From: Vicia villosa | Lineage: Eukaryota; Streptophyta; Magnoliopsida; Fabales; Fabaceae | Direction of reading: 5' to 3' | Assembly: GCF_029867415.1 (NCBI RefSeq) | Contig: NC_081181.1 | Span: 121,163,183-121,227,182, forward strand | DNA length: 64,000 nt | Shown here: in pieces, positions 1-9,590 of the stretch | Layout of the letters: each line of letters starts with the position of its first letter | How positions within the stretch are numbered: the stretch's first letter is position 1 | The notes under the pieces: model-generated | Told to the model about the DNA's origin: nothing | The model's input: the letters and a program-made list of their open reading frames with translations, nothing else | Databases searched by the model: none | Translations under genes and position numbers: made by a program

Positions 1-1
1 A

Positions 2-394
2 CTCATGGACAATGATCGCTTCAGTGCAAAAACCATCAGGATCTGGCACCAAATGCTCGTAGGCAACTTCCAACCTCGGGTGATCGATGAGAACAATATC
101 ATGGTTGAAGATCTAGAGTTTATCCTTTGTGGTCTTCGGGGAAGAAAGATTAACATCCCTTTGATGATCTTCAAGGGGCTTGTTAAAGCTGTCTCTATCG
201 GTGTTAAAGCTGTCTCTATCGGTGTTGACCGTCGAGAGAGTGTGACTTGTCTTCCGTACGGGAGAATCCTTAGTTACATTTTTCTTAAGAAAGGCGTAGT
301 GAGAAGGATGCGTGATTCTGGAGCCAGAGATATGTTCGAGGCTGAACCTTCCCCTGTGTTGTCTTTGGACAATTTAAACCAAAGGATTGACTAG
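2..394 (+). CDS. Antisense accessory gene of Tat copy 1, PF20167-like C-terminal part (5'-truncated by window edge)
   Basis: Open frame entering from the left edge and ending at a stop at 392-394. It aligns almost residue for residue with the C-terminal half of the gene at 16610-17345. Shared features are an RIWH segment, VEDLEFILCGLRG, a PYGR motif followed by an aliphatic stretch, and the end LDNLNQRID. The family resembles the domain annotated in plants as 'putative plant transposon protein' (Pfam PF20167-like); its biochemical role is unknown to me. It is antisense to the element's gag-pol and ends about 250 bases from the integrase stop, so the two are tail to tail. Copy 1 carries an in-frame 21-bp direct duplication (182-202 and 203-223), adding seven residues absent from copy 2. 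Confidence 0.75.
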   Translation, partial: LMDNDRFSAKTIRIWHQMLVGNFQPRVIDENNIMVEDLEFILCGLRGRKINIPLMIFKGLVKAVSIGVKAVSIGVDRRESVTCLPYGRILSYIFLKKGVVRRMRDSGARDMFEAEPSPVLSLDNLNQRID

Positions 395-646
395 CAAGTT
401 TTTACCTTAGGTTTAATCTTTTTATATATATATGCCTTCCTTTCTTTTTGTAACCTCAGATCCTATTCTTGGATCTTTTTGTAATGAATGTATTTCCATG
501 CTTGAAATGAAAAGAATATTTTGGTGTCTTCCTTGATTTTTTCTTTCCATAATTCTTTCTGATTGTGAAGCCATTTTGATCAATGTGAAGTATATTTTTT
601 TTGACACATGCCTGACCATTTTGGCTTTTCGTAGTACCCTGAGTAT
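395..646. other. Tail-to-tail spacer between antisense gene and integrase
   Basis: AT-rich intergenic stretch between the stops of two converging genes; it should hold the 3' UTR of the plus-strand accessory gene. Short TA runs and AATGAATGTA/AATAT words could serve as plant polyadenylation signals, but no single site can be assigned. The same spacer occurs in copy 2 (17346-17570). Confidence 0.5.
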
Positions 647-3600
647 CTACGTCTTTGCAATCTTTACTTCATGCATGCTAGGTTTATATCTCTTCAAGTA
701 TTTCCCGTTTACTCTTAAGATCCTATGATCTTCTGCTAATTCTTCAATTTCGTAAGCATTGTTCGAGAATACTTTTAAGATTCGAAAGGGTCCTTCCCAA
801 TGTGGGGACCATTTACCAAGTGCCTGATTCTTTCGATCTATAGGTAAAATAACTTTCCAGACTAAGTCATTGTTAACAAAAGTTTTACCTTTCACCTTTT
901 TATTATATGCTCTGGACACTCTTTCCTTTTGCCTTTTTATCATTTCCAGTGCTCGAAGTCTGTCTTCGTCCAAATCTACTAACTCATTCATCATTAACTC
1001 CCAGTATACATTGGGAGGAATGTCTGCTTGTCTTTGTATCCTTACTGATTGCAAACATATCTCAATTGGAAGTACTGCGTCATGTCCAAACGTCAACTGG
1101 AAAGGAGTTGTATTTGTAGCTTCTTTTGGAGATGTTCGACAAGCCTAGAGCGCTTGATCTAAAGTCTTATGCCAATTCTTGGGTCTCTTTCCTACATGCT
1201 TCTTGATAAGGCCAATTATTACTTTATTTGCTGCTTCAACCTGGCCATTTGCTTGAGCATAATAAGGTGTAGAAGTAAATAACTTAAAACCTATTTCTCT
1301 GGCAAAATCTTGCATTTTTCGTCCAGTAAAGACTGATCCCTGATCCGTTGTTATACTTTCTGGGATTCCAAACCTATATATAATGTGTTTCTGAATAAAC
1401 TCAATCACAGCCTCTTGATCCACATTTACCAGTGGTATTGCTTCGACCCATTTTGTGAAATAGTCTATTCCTACCAAAATGTATCTTTGACCTTTGGATG
1501 ACTTGGGGTGAATTTCTCCAATCAAATCTAGTGCCCATCCCCTGAAAGGCCATGGTTTTACTATTGTACTTAATTCGTTTGCTGGAGCGTGTTGGATACC
1601 TGCATGTTCTTGGCACTCTTGGCACCCTTTCGCGAACTCTATGCAATCCTTTAACATCGAAGGCCAATACATCCCATAACGAAACAAGAGCCATTTCATT
1701 TTGTGCCCTGCTTGATGTGCACCACATGCCCCACTATGTACGTTCGACAGAGCCAAGTATGCTTCTGCTTCTCCCAAGCATTTCAACAATACCCCTTCAG
1801 GAGTCTTCTTGAACAATTCATTTCCCATCAGAAAATATGACAGGGCTCTATACTTGATTTTTCTGTCTGTATCCGTCGAAGGATTTTTCAGATAGTTAAT
1901 AATTGGACTCCTCCAATCTGTGTCTGCCAATGAATCTATATTTAGTACCTCGAATTGTTCTTTGTTGGCATAACCCAATTGTGAATCCTCCAGATCACTT
2001 GGCGAAAGTTTAGTAAACATTGCTCTTCCTCTTACTTCAATCAACTCTTCCAACTTTTCTTTTGATACTTTATATCCCGAAGCTAATTGTGCCAAGTCGT
2101 TTGCTTCCTGGTTATTCACCCTTGATACGTGTTTTAATTCCATGTATTCGAATTTCTTGAGTAGCCTATTTGCGATGATAAAATACATGATCAAATTCTC
2201 TTTGATGCACTTGTACTCCTTTGTCAATTGTTTGATGACCAATTCGGAGTCTCCTTTAATTTCGACTCTGGTTGCCCCCAATTCTAACAAAGCCTCAAGT
2301 CCAGCAATTAATGCTTCGTATTCAGCTTCATTGTTGGAGCATAATGGACCTTCGATTTTATACTTGAGCTTTGTTGGAATTCCATCAGGAGAAATTATCA
2401 ACATTCCAATGCCAGTTCCCTCTCTATGCGTTGAACCATCGAAATATAACTTCCAAGGTTTCAAATCCACACAATGCTGATGATTCTCAACCACCGCATG
2501 GTCGACAATGAAGTCCGACACAATTTGACCTTTCATTGCCTTGAGAGGCTGAAATATTAATGAATATTCAGTAAGGGCCAAAGCCCATTTGCCAATTCGA
2601 CTGTGTAGTATTGGCTTAGATAACATATGTTTAATAACATCACAATGAGATGAAACGTAAACATCAACTGGCTTTATATAATACTTAAGTTTGGTACAGG
2701 AGAAATACAAACAAAGGCAGAGTTTTTCTATATCAGTATATCTAGTCTCTGCATCATTGAGTACTCTACTTAAGTAATAAATGGCTCTCTCGATGCCATT
2801 CTCATCCTCCTGGGCAGGCATGCTGCCTATTGTTTTATCTGATGCTGAAATGTATAGGCGCATGTGCTTCTTCCCATTTGGGGGAGATAGAATTGGTGGA
2901 CAAGTCAAGTATTGCTTTATCTGATCGAAAGCTTCTTGATGTTCAGCACGCCATTCGAATTTTCCTTGCTTAAGCCGAAGTAGTGGTGAGAAAGCTTGCG
3001 TGCGTCCACTAAAGTTAGAGATAAATCTCCTTAAGAAATTTATTTTGCCCAATAATGATTGTAATTCTTTCTTCGTGGATGGAGACTTGGTTTCCATAAT
3101 GGCTTTTGTCTTGTTTTGGTTGATTTCTATCCCTTTTTTGTGGACTACGAAACCCAAGAAATCACCTGCCTGCACAATGAAAGCACATTTAAGGGGGTTC
3201 ATCTTCAAGCCATATTTCCTCATCCTTTCGAATGATTGGCTCAGATGATCGAGATGACTCATACCCGAGGTAGATTTTACCACAATGTCATCTATATACA
3301 CTTGCATGAATGTTTCTATGAAGTCGTGAAATATAGAATTCATTGCTCTTTGATAAGTTGCCCCTGCGTTTTTTAAACCAAAAGGCATCACAACCCATTC
3401 GTAAGTGCCTATTGCTCCTGGGCAACGAAATGCTGTCTTGGATACATCATCTTCTGCTATAAAAATTTGATTGTATCCCGAATATCCATCCAACATGCTC
3501 AAATACTCAAAACCTGCGGCTGAGTCTACTAGCATTTCTGCTATAGGCATGGGATACTCGTCCTTCGGAGTAGCTGCATTAAGGTCACGAAAGTCTATGC

Positions 3601-4255
3601 ATACTCTTAATGAGCCATTCTTTTTAATTACAGGTACTATATTAGCAATCCACTCAACATACCTTGTAGTTTGAATAAATTTACAACGTAAGAGTCTTTC
3701 GACCTCCGCTTTAATCTTCGAGTGAATCTCTAGCGCGAATCTTCTGGGAGTTTGCTTTATTGGCTTCTTCCCTTCTTTTATTGGTAACTTCAATTCGACT
3801 AAGTCTCTTCCGAGACCAGGCATCTCATCATAATCCCAAGCAAAACAATCTCTATTGTCTTTCAACATTTTGATGACCGTTGCTTTCAATTCTGGTTCTA
3901 GTTTCGCGCTGACATATGTTATTCTCTTTTGATCATTGTCTCCAAGATTTACTTCTTCAAGTGGATCTTGGGCCAACATCTTTATGTTCGACGCCATCGG
4001 GTCTTTTTCGAATCCCAAAGGTTCTTCGTCGTATATTGCATCTAACTTTTGACTTGGTTCTTCTCTTATGATCTCTTCAACTGGAACCGTATCTTCAGGG
4101 AGTTCGAAACTCGTACGTATTTCCAATTCTGATATTCCTTCTTTGGTTAGAACTGTATCTATCTTTGTACTTGATAGTTCGGCTTCGAGAGCCGTTTTTC
4201 TTTTGTTCTCGGCCACATAGGCCGAAATCTTTTCAAAGAACGAAGACTCAGACAT
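647..4255 (-). pseudogene. pol: pol of Tat copy 1: RT, gypsy RNase H, archaeal-type RNase H, integrase; one nonsense codon
   Basis: Start chosen at the ATG opening MSESSFFEKI (4255), which overlaps the gag stop as ATGTCTGA; the frame is open back to 4360. Approximate order by residue: reverse transcriptase with the YIDD catalytic motif near 318; gypsy RNase H, whose acidic residues look poorly kept; archaeal-type RNase H beginning at YFDGS near 600 with EAEYEAL and KGDSELV; integrase HHCC zinc finger near 836-885 and DDE core including TDQGS and NGQVEAANK. The protein would copy element RNA to DNA and insert it in the nucleus. A TAG at 1147-1145 replaces the TGG seen in copy 2; the same frame then stays open for about 165 codons to 647. 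Otherwise it looks intact, so inactivation may be recent. Confidence 0.9.
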
Positions 4256-7200
4256 GATTAATGTCATCGTCCCAGCCTGTTGGCCGTACTGTCGGATAAT
4301 TCTCCAATGGTGCTGTATCTGGTGGACCATCCATGATCTCTCTATCCCATTGGAATCCATTTGGGTGTAAAGTTAAATAGTACAATGCATTTTTGTTTGG
4401 GGTATACATCTCTTCAGCAGCATGACAAGGGCCTATGTTTGCCAGATTTCTATCGAAGTTGGTTTTATTCACCTGGTTGACTTCAGCCATGTAGTAACTC
4501 TGATCACCTTCGATATTCTCCACTATACCATCTTCTCTCCAAATTGTCACCCTCTGATGCATTGTTGAGGGTACAGCTGCTACCCCATGAATCCATTCCC
4601 TACCAAGCAAAAGGTTGTAGTTTGCCTTTGCTGGTATAACCATGAACATGGTTGGCCTGGTAACTGAGCCTACTGTTAAGTTGACTTGAACAACTCCCAG
4701 TGTTTGTCCTATTTTGCCTTCGTAGTTAGATAAAACCATGTTATGTGGCCTTATATCCGTTTCGAACATACCAATTCTTTTTAGCATGTATTGAGGCATT
4801 AGGTTCACTGCTGCTCCCCCATCAACTAGGACTTTATTAATGCCAACATTCTCAATCTTAGCCCTGATGTAGAGTGGCTTCAAATGGTTTCGCATACCCT
4901 CATCAGGCCTTTCGAAGAAAGCATTCTGTTCTTCTACTGCACCATTGTTCAGCACATAGTAACACACAGGTTTGTGTTTTGTCATTTCTTCGATATCAGC
5001 CTCTTCACAGTCTTCTACTTCAGTTTCCTGATTAAACTCGTGAGGGAGTACGGAAACAACATTGCAATTCAAGTTTATAGATGACACTCCATCAGAGTCA
5101 AAATCATTTGTCATTCTATCCTCTTCTTTCCAAGAGTTTGAACGCATCTTCTCTTCTTCATCCAAGAGTTTTTCAGCTTCGAACAATCTGCGTTCTACCG
5201 GAGGTTTGTTTGACTTTGCCCCCTGGTATGGGACTTGGTTGCTACTAGAGTCTCCAGCTTCTCTTGGCCTGTATTCCTTCTGAGCCTTTTTTATTCTCTG
5301 ATGCCTTCTCCACTGGGACCGAGACATAGGATTTTTTCCTTTATAATTCTCCAATCGATACGCCTCTCGATTTGATCTTTGAAATTGTTTCCTATATGCC
5401 ATTGCAGTTCTACCACCTTGGTCCCAACTTCGCCATTTGTTGGTTCTTGCATCAGCTTGTACCCACCTATCCCTTGGCGCATCTGCAGGGATTCTGAAAG
5501 TTACCCTTCGAGTTCTGGGGTGTGGGCTATCAGGCCTCTTTGTTGGAGTCCGTATGTCGAAACCGTACAGGTTGGGACGCAACCCCTGAGTTTCTTGACT
5601 CATGTAGCAGTACACACGTTCGAATGATCGTGCTAGCATTTCGTCATAGACTGCCCCACATCTTGGGCAGAGAGCAACTTCAGTGTTTTCTTTGTGGCAT
5701 CTGACCAAAAATCCTACCAAGCTTTCCTCCATCTTTGGGTACAGTTGTAGTAGGGGATTTGGCTCTCTTCCTGGGTGTTCCCACCTTTCGCGTCGAACCC
5801 TTTCGAAGTTGGCTTCGACCCTTCGGTTCAGCATGATCGAACACCTTGGACACATCCATTGCTTACCACCATTTTTCTCGTGGCAGTTCCAGAGATATTC
5901 TTTGAGGCTTTCGGTTCTTGGAGGAACTTCGATGCCCCCATTTTTCCTCGTCAGCCGTGTCTCTAGTTCGCCAAATTCAGACACTGTTCGCCTGGCGCTA
6001 ACCATGTTAACCGCTGCTGGAGGAACTTCAGAGATCTGGATTTTCTGGAGTTTCATCCTGAGGTCTTCAGTGGCCTCACTGTTTTCTTCAGTTATTTCTG
6101 TCTTGGGAGATTCTTCAATAACAGTGTTGAAGACTATTTCACCTTTTAGGCTTTCAGTAGCCTGCTTTCCATTGAACATTGCTTTAGTCTCCACAACTTC
6201 GACTTCAGAAACCTCCACCATGTTGATATCTTCCACCTCGCAGAGGCTAGCGTCAGCAATGTTTAGGGGATTGGTATCGACCCTCATATGACTCTTGGTC
6301 TTGTCAGCAAACTTCAACCTTCCATCATTGAGAGCATTTTGAATTAGATCCCTGAAAAGAAAACATTGAGAAGTTTTATGGCCTAAAAACCCATGATATT
6401 TACAAAAACCTCTTTTCTTCCGTTGTTCCAACGGAGGAGTTTTTGAATTTGGAGGTAGTATCATTTGGCCATCTTTTACCAATAAATCAAATATTTCATC
6501 ACACTTGGTAATGTCGAATGTATAAGTTTTCTTAGGGAACCTATCATTCTTATCGTTTTCTACTGGGTTTTTTCCATTGGCAGGATTTAGCAGTTTGCAG
6601 GCGTAAGGTGGCGCTTCTTTCAATTCAGCCAAGTCTATTTCGACTTCTTCAGGGCTATATGAGTCATCGAAAGACTCATCCTCAGCATCCTTGGCTTCGA
6701 CGTATGCCACCCTTTCTTTCTTATAACTTTTATTTGCCCTAGCTTTTTCTGCCTTCAGCCGTTCGACTTGTCGAACCCTATCTGCTAATTGGGCCATGTC
6801 CCTAAGGTATTGGGTATCTAGTTTCTTTCTTATTGAATAATCTAGACCACCTGCAGCCATTTCAACAAGTTCATGCTCTGGGACTGTTGTAAAACACCTT
6901 GATTTCAACAGACGGAACCTATTTAAATAATCATCAATTGTTTCTGTGAATTTTCTTTTAACACTGGCCAATTCTTTCAAACTTATCTTAGTTTGACCCA
7001 TGTAGAATTGCTCATGGAAAAGTCTTTCCAAGTATGCCCATGCATCTATCGAATTTGGTGGCAAAGTAGTAAACCAAATGAAGGAATTTTTTGTCAGCGA
7101 ACTAGGGAAATATTTGATCCTTAAATCCTCGTTTCCCGCTAAGTCTCCTGCTTCTGTCAAATATCTAGCAATATGTTCCACCGTTGACTCATTCGTTTCG

Positions 7201-8369
7201 CCTGAAAATTTTGTAAATTTGGGTACCTTAGTGCCCCTAGGCAATTCTGTCTGCATGATATAATCTGATATAGGGGATGTATAGTTTGGACGTCTAAGTC
7301 CAGTACTAAGGCCATTATTAGCCATAACCCTTTCTATCATGGCAGTTAAGTTATTTTCTGTAGCCAGATTTTCTCTTCTGACTCTTTGAACAACCTCATC
7401 TGGGTGTTCGTTCCTACCCACAATCCTTAATCTGGGTTGCTCCTCCTCCGTTTCTTGTCGAACGGGGACGGTTCTTTGATTTGAAGCTTCTAAGTTAATT
7501 ATTGGAGTTCCTTCGAACATCTCTGTTCTTCGTGAGGGGCCTACATCCCTAGTAGCTGTTCTGGGTGGCGGGACTATATCTTGTACACGCTCCAAAATAG
7601 GCCTCTCTTCTTGATTCATGGGCTGTTTGTCTTTCCTTTTAGGTGGCGTTATTCCCATGAATTCTGCCATTCGATTCATTTGAGATGATATCTTTTGGAA
7701 AGTCTCCATGTTTTCTCTATTTGTAGTAGTAACATTTGCCATTAGCGGGCTTAAAACTGAAGTCAATTCTCTGGCCAAAACTCCTACCATATCATGGTTG
7801 CTTGCATCCATTTCTTGTCGAAATGCTGCTTGGTTATTTGTGGTAAAGTGAGGCATCTGGGTAGAGAAACCAGTGTTATGTGCACTTCGACCCGCTGAAC
7901 TAACATTTGGTGAAAATGTCGCATTGTTAGTTGGGGCATATATAGGTCCTGCCCCTCGTACGCCTGTTCCGTATGGGTATGGCATTCCATATGAACTGTT
8001 TGGTCTCCATTCGAAAGCAGAATTCGTGCCTTGACCAAACGAATTGTTTGCAGCATTTGTCGAGGCAAACAATACGTCCTCTGCGCTTGTGGATGAGGGT
8101 GCGGTTGTCGACGCTGAAACTGGAATAGTCCCTGAGGGTCCTGTATTATTTTCAGGCAAAGCCTGGGAATTATCTGCAGGTCTCGATCCATTTGGACCCG
8201 TTGCATCTCGTGTTTCCTGAGTCGAAGTCGAATTTGCCGCTCCGGATCCTGAACCTTGTGGGGGATCTTGATTACCCCCTGTACTGGCCGTAACGACCAT
8301 TTTCTTGTTGTACCTTCGTTTGGGAATCGGTTGTGCACTGTTCTTTAATTTACCGTTCCTAAGGTTCAT
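4248..8369 (-). CDS. gag: gag-protease polyprotein of Tat copy 1
   Basis: Uninterrupted 1373-codon frame starting at MNLRNGK, 64 bases downstream of the primer binding site. It has a low-complexity N-terminus (about 1-300). A retrotransposon gag domain lies at about 400-560 (KYFPSSL, WAYLERLF, DDYLNRFR). A zinc knuckle of CX2HX4HX4C form (CKYHGFLGHKTSQC) lies near 655, with His in place of the usual second Cys. An unusual pair of CH...CPRC modules lies at about 823-923. A basic linker follows, then an aspartic protease near 1180 with LVDGGAAVNLMP, where Tat elements have DGG rather than DTG/DSG. Gag forms the cytoplasmic particle and the protease matures it. It is longer than a typical gypsy gag, partly through the extra Cys/His segment. 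The stop overlaps the pol start in the +1 frame. Confidence 0.9.
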   Translation of the reverse strand: MNLRNGKLKNSAQPIPKRRYNKKMVVTASTGGNQDPPQGSGSGAANSTSTQETRDATGPNGSRPADNSQALPENNTGPSGTIPVSASTTAPSSTSAEDVLFASTNAANNSFGQGTNSAFEWRPNSSYGMPYPYGTGVRGAGPIYAPTNNATFSPNVSSAGRSAHNTGFSTQMPHFTTNNQAAFRQEMDASNHDMVGVLARELTSVLSPLMANVTTTNRENMETFQKISSQMNRMAEFMGITPPKRKDKQPMNQEERPILERVQDIVPPPRTATRDVGPSRRTEMFEGTPIINLEASNQRTVPVRQETEEEQPRLRIVGRNEHPDEVVQRVRRENLATENNLTAMIERVMANNGLSTGLRRPNYTSPISDYIMQTELPRGTKVPKFTKFSGETNESTVEHIARYLTEAGDLAGNEDLRIKYFPSSLTKNSFIWFTTLPPNSIDAWAYLERLFHEQFYMGQTKISLKELASVKRKFTETIDDYLNRFRLLKSRCFTTVPEHELVEMAAGGLDYSIRKKLDTQYLRDMAQLADRVRQVERLKAEKARANKSYKKERVAYVEAKDAEDESFDDSYSPEEVEIDLAELKEAPPYACKLLNPANGKNPVENDKNDRFPKKTYTFDITKCDEIFDLLVKDGQMILPPNSKTPPLEQRKKRGFCKYHGFLGHKTSQCFLFRDLIQNALNDGRLKFADKTKSHMRVDTNPLNIADASLCEVEDINMVEVSEVEVVETKAMFNGKQATESLKGEIVFNTVIEESPKTEITEENSEATEDLRMKLQKIQISEVPPAAVNMVSARRTVSEFGELETRLTRKNGGIEVPPRTESLKEYLWNCHEKNGGKQWMCPRCSIMLNRRVEANFERVRRERWEHPGREPNPLLQLYPKMEESLVGFLVRCHKENTEVALCPRCGAVYDEMLARSFERVYCYMSQETQGLRPNLYGFDIRTPTKRPDSPHPRTRRVTFRIPADAPRDRWVQADARTNKWRSWDQGGRTAMAYRKQFQRSNREAYRLENYKGKNPMSRSQWRRHQRIKKAQKEYRPREAGDSSSNQVPYQGAKSNKPPVERRLFEAEKLLDEEEKMRSNSWKEEDRMTNDFDSDGVSSINLNCNVVSVLPHEFNQETEVEDCEEADIEEMTKHKPVCYYVLNNGAVEEQNAFFERPDEGMRNHLKPLYIRAKIENVGINKVLVDGGAAVNLMPQYMLKRIGMFETDIRPHNMVLSNYEGKIGQTLGVVQVNLTVGSVTRPTMFMVIPAKANYNLLLGREWIHGVAAVPSTMHQRVTIWREDGIVENIEGDQSYYMAEVNQVNKTNFDRNLANIGPCHAAEEMYTPNKNALYYLTLHPNGFQWDREIMDGPPDTAPLENYPTVRPTGWDDDINHV

Positions 8370-8432
8370 ACAAGATCTTGATATTGTCTAGACAAAAATA
8401 AAGCAATTGATTAAAACAATCTGCTTGACACG

Positions 8433-8450
8433 GTCCCACTGGGCGTGCCA
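8433..8450 (-). other. Primer binding site of Tat copy 1
   Basis: On the minus strand the 18 bases starting TGGCACGCCC lie three bases after the 3' end of the 5' LTR, the standard place for tRNA priming. The plus-strand complement ends in CCA, as a tRNA 3' end does. I do not assign the tRNA species. Confidence 0.6.
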
Positions 8451-8453
8451 ATT

Positions 8454-9424
8454 TGTTTACGGTGATTTCCGGTAAACAACCGCTAGTCTTCCAAACTATA
8501 ATAAATATGATTTGGTTACTTGCAGGATCGACTAGATTGATCCTAGGACACATAGTCAAGAAGATTGTTATCAATGTTTATTCGAACCGTATTCATTATT
8601 TGTCTTCTTCAATAAGGGTTGTTCGATTAAAGAACAAATAGTCTTGACAATAAATGTGACTTCAACGAAAAGATAAGTAACATAACATAGAAAATTAAAA
8701 GGACTATTGAAACGTAAAGAATCTTAAACTGCAGAAATGTAAAAGACTTTGAAAGTAAATGGCATGAAAGTAATTCGAAAGTAAATGACGTTAAAGTAAA
8801 GATACAGAAATGTAAATGGCAGGAAGTAAACGAAATGCAGTAATTCTGGAAGATAAAAACAAAAGATAATACACATGTATTAAAATGGTGGTGTCATACG
8901 TACATTTTCTCAGCGAACTCTTTCTCTTAACGCTTGATACTTGAGTAAATATGTGAGTGATTTGTACAAAATGAACACACGGAATCCTAACATTAAGACT
9001 CCTATTTATACTAGTTTCGACCTTAACGGTCCTATACTAATCTGCTGCCACGTTTCTCATCAGAACTTCCAGCGAAGCCATCTGTTGTTGAACGGTTACG
9101 AAACCGTCTTCGAATTTCAAATCTTCCCGCCTGAGTCCGTCTTCGACGCGTGGCAGTGTATTAAACAAACACTACGAAAACACGCTAAGTAGTAATACTT
9201 AAATACATATTCTATGAATTTTGTCTAAGTCCCGAAGACATATGCTTTCATTAATCTTTCAGCGTTCACTATCTTCATCGAACTTAGAAGTCTTTATTTT
9301 TCGAAGCATGACCATCAGTAGTCATTCTTTTACTTTTTAAGGGATGGCCATCAGTAACCATCTTTCCTTCGATTCTCAACTCCTTCGAAGGACAAATAAT
9401 ATAAAACGAAATCTTCAGCTAACA
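8454..9424 (-). repeat. 5' LTR of Tat copy 1 (971 bp)
   Basis: It begins TGTTTAC and ends GCTAACA on the plus strand, giving TG...CA ends with a short inverted TGTT/AACA. It closely matches the LTR at 10694-11670 over its full length, with scattered substitutions and small indels. The primer binding site on its left makes it the 5' LTR of a minus-strand element. The right flank begins gttag. Confidence 0.9.
9003..9010 (-). promoter_or_regulatory. TATA box in Tat 5' LTR
   Basis: TATAAATA on the minus strand (GTATAAATAGG context), conserved in the second LTR at 11253-11260. It is the likely core promoter for gag-pol RNA. Confidence 0.65.
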
Positions 9425-9490
9425 GTTAGCTACAAGCTTGTCGATGGAGGAAAAACACAGGTGGATGTCAAATTCAACAGTACCATGAAT

Positions 9491-9590
9491 NNNNNNNNNN
9501 NNNNNNNNNNNNNNNNNNNNNNNNNNNNNNNNNNNNNNNNNNNNNNNNNNNNNNNNNNNNNNNNNNNNNNNNNNNNNNNNNNNNNNNNNN
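9491..9590. other. Assembly gap (100 N)
   Basis: Exactly one hundred N bases, a standard placeholder length, so the true size is unknown. It interrupts the sequence between the two Tat LTRs and removes part of the PMD gene remnant. Confidence 0.95.

Larger units (their letters stand above)
1..9424 (-). mobile_element. Tat-lineage Ty3/gypsy LTR retrotransposon, copy 1 (3' end outside the window)
   Basis: Minus-strand element read from high to low coordinates: 5' LTR (8454-9424), primer binding site (8433-8450), gag-pro (8369-4248), pol (4255-647), then an opposite-strand accessory gene running off the left edge. Gag-protease, RT, RNase H, integrase order is Ty3/gypsy. A second, archaeal-type RNase H between the gypsy RNase H and integrase is a hallmark of the Tat branch, as is an antisense extra ORF between pol and the 3' LTR. 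The 3' LTR is not in the window. The first five bases after the 5' LTR are gttag, the expected target duplication, which cannot be matched here. The related copy 2 suggests several kilobases are missing on the left. Confidence 0.9.

Noticed and set aside
870..1148. Plus-strand frames opposite pol and gag (for example 870-1148, 1552-1812, 2142-2480, 5683-6291)
   Set aside because: They lie fully opposite long frames with clear RT, integrase and gag motifs, and have no domain or promoter of their own.
7784..8338. 184-codon minus-strand frame inside gag
   Set aside because: Shadow frame of the low-complexity, Pro/Gln-rich gag N-terminus; no recognisable domain.
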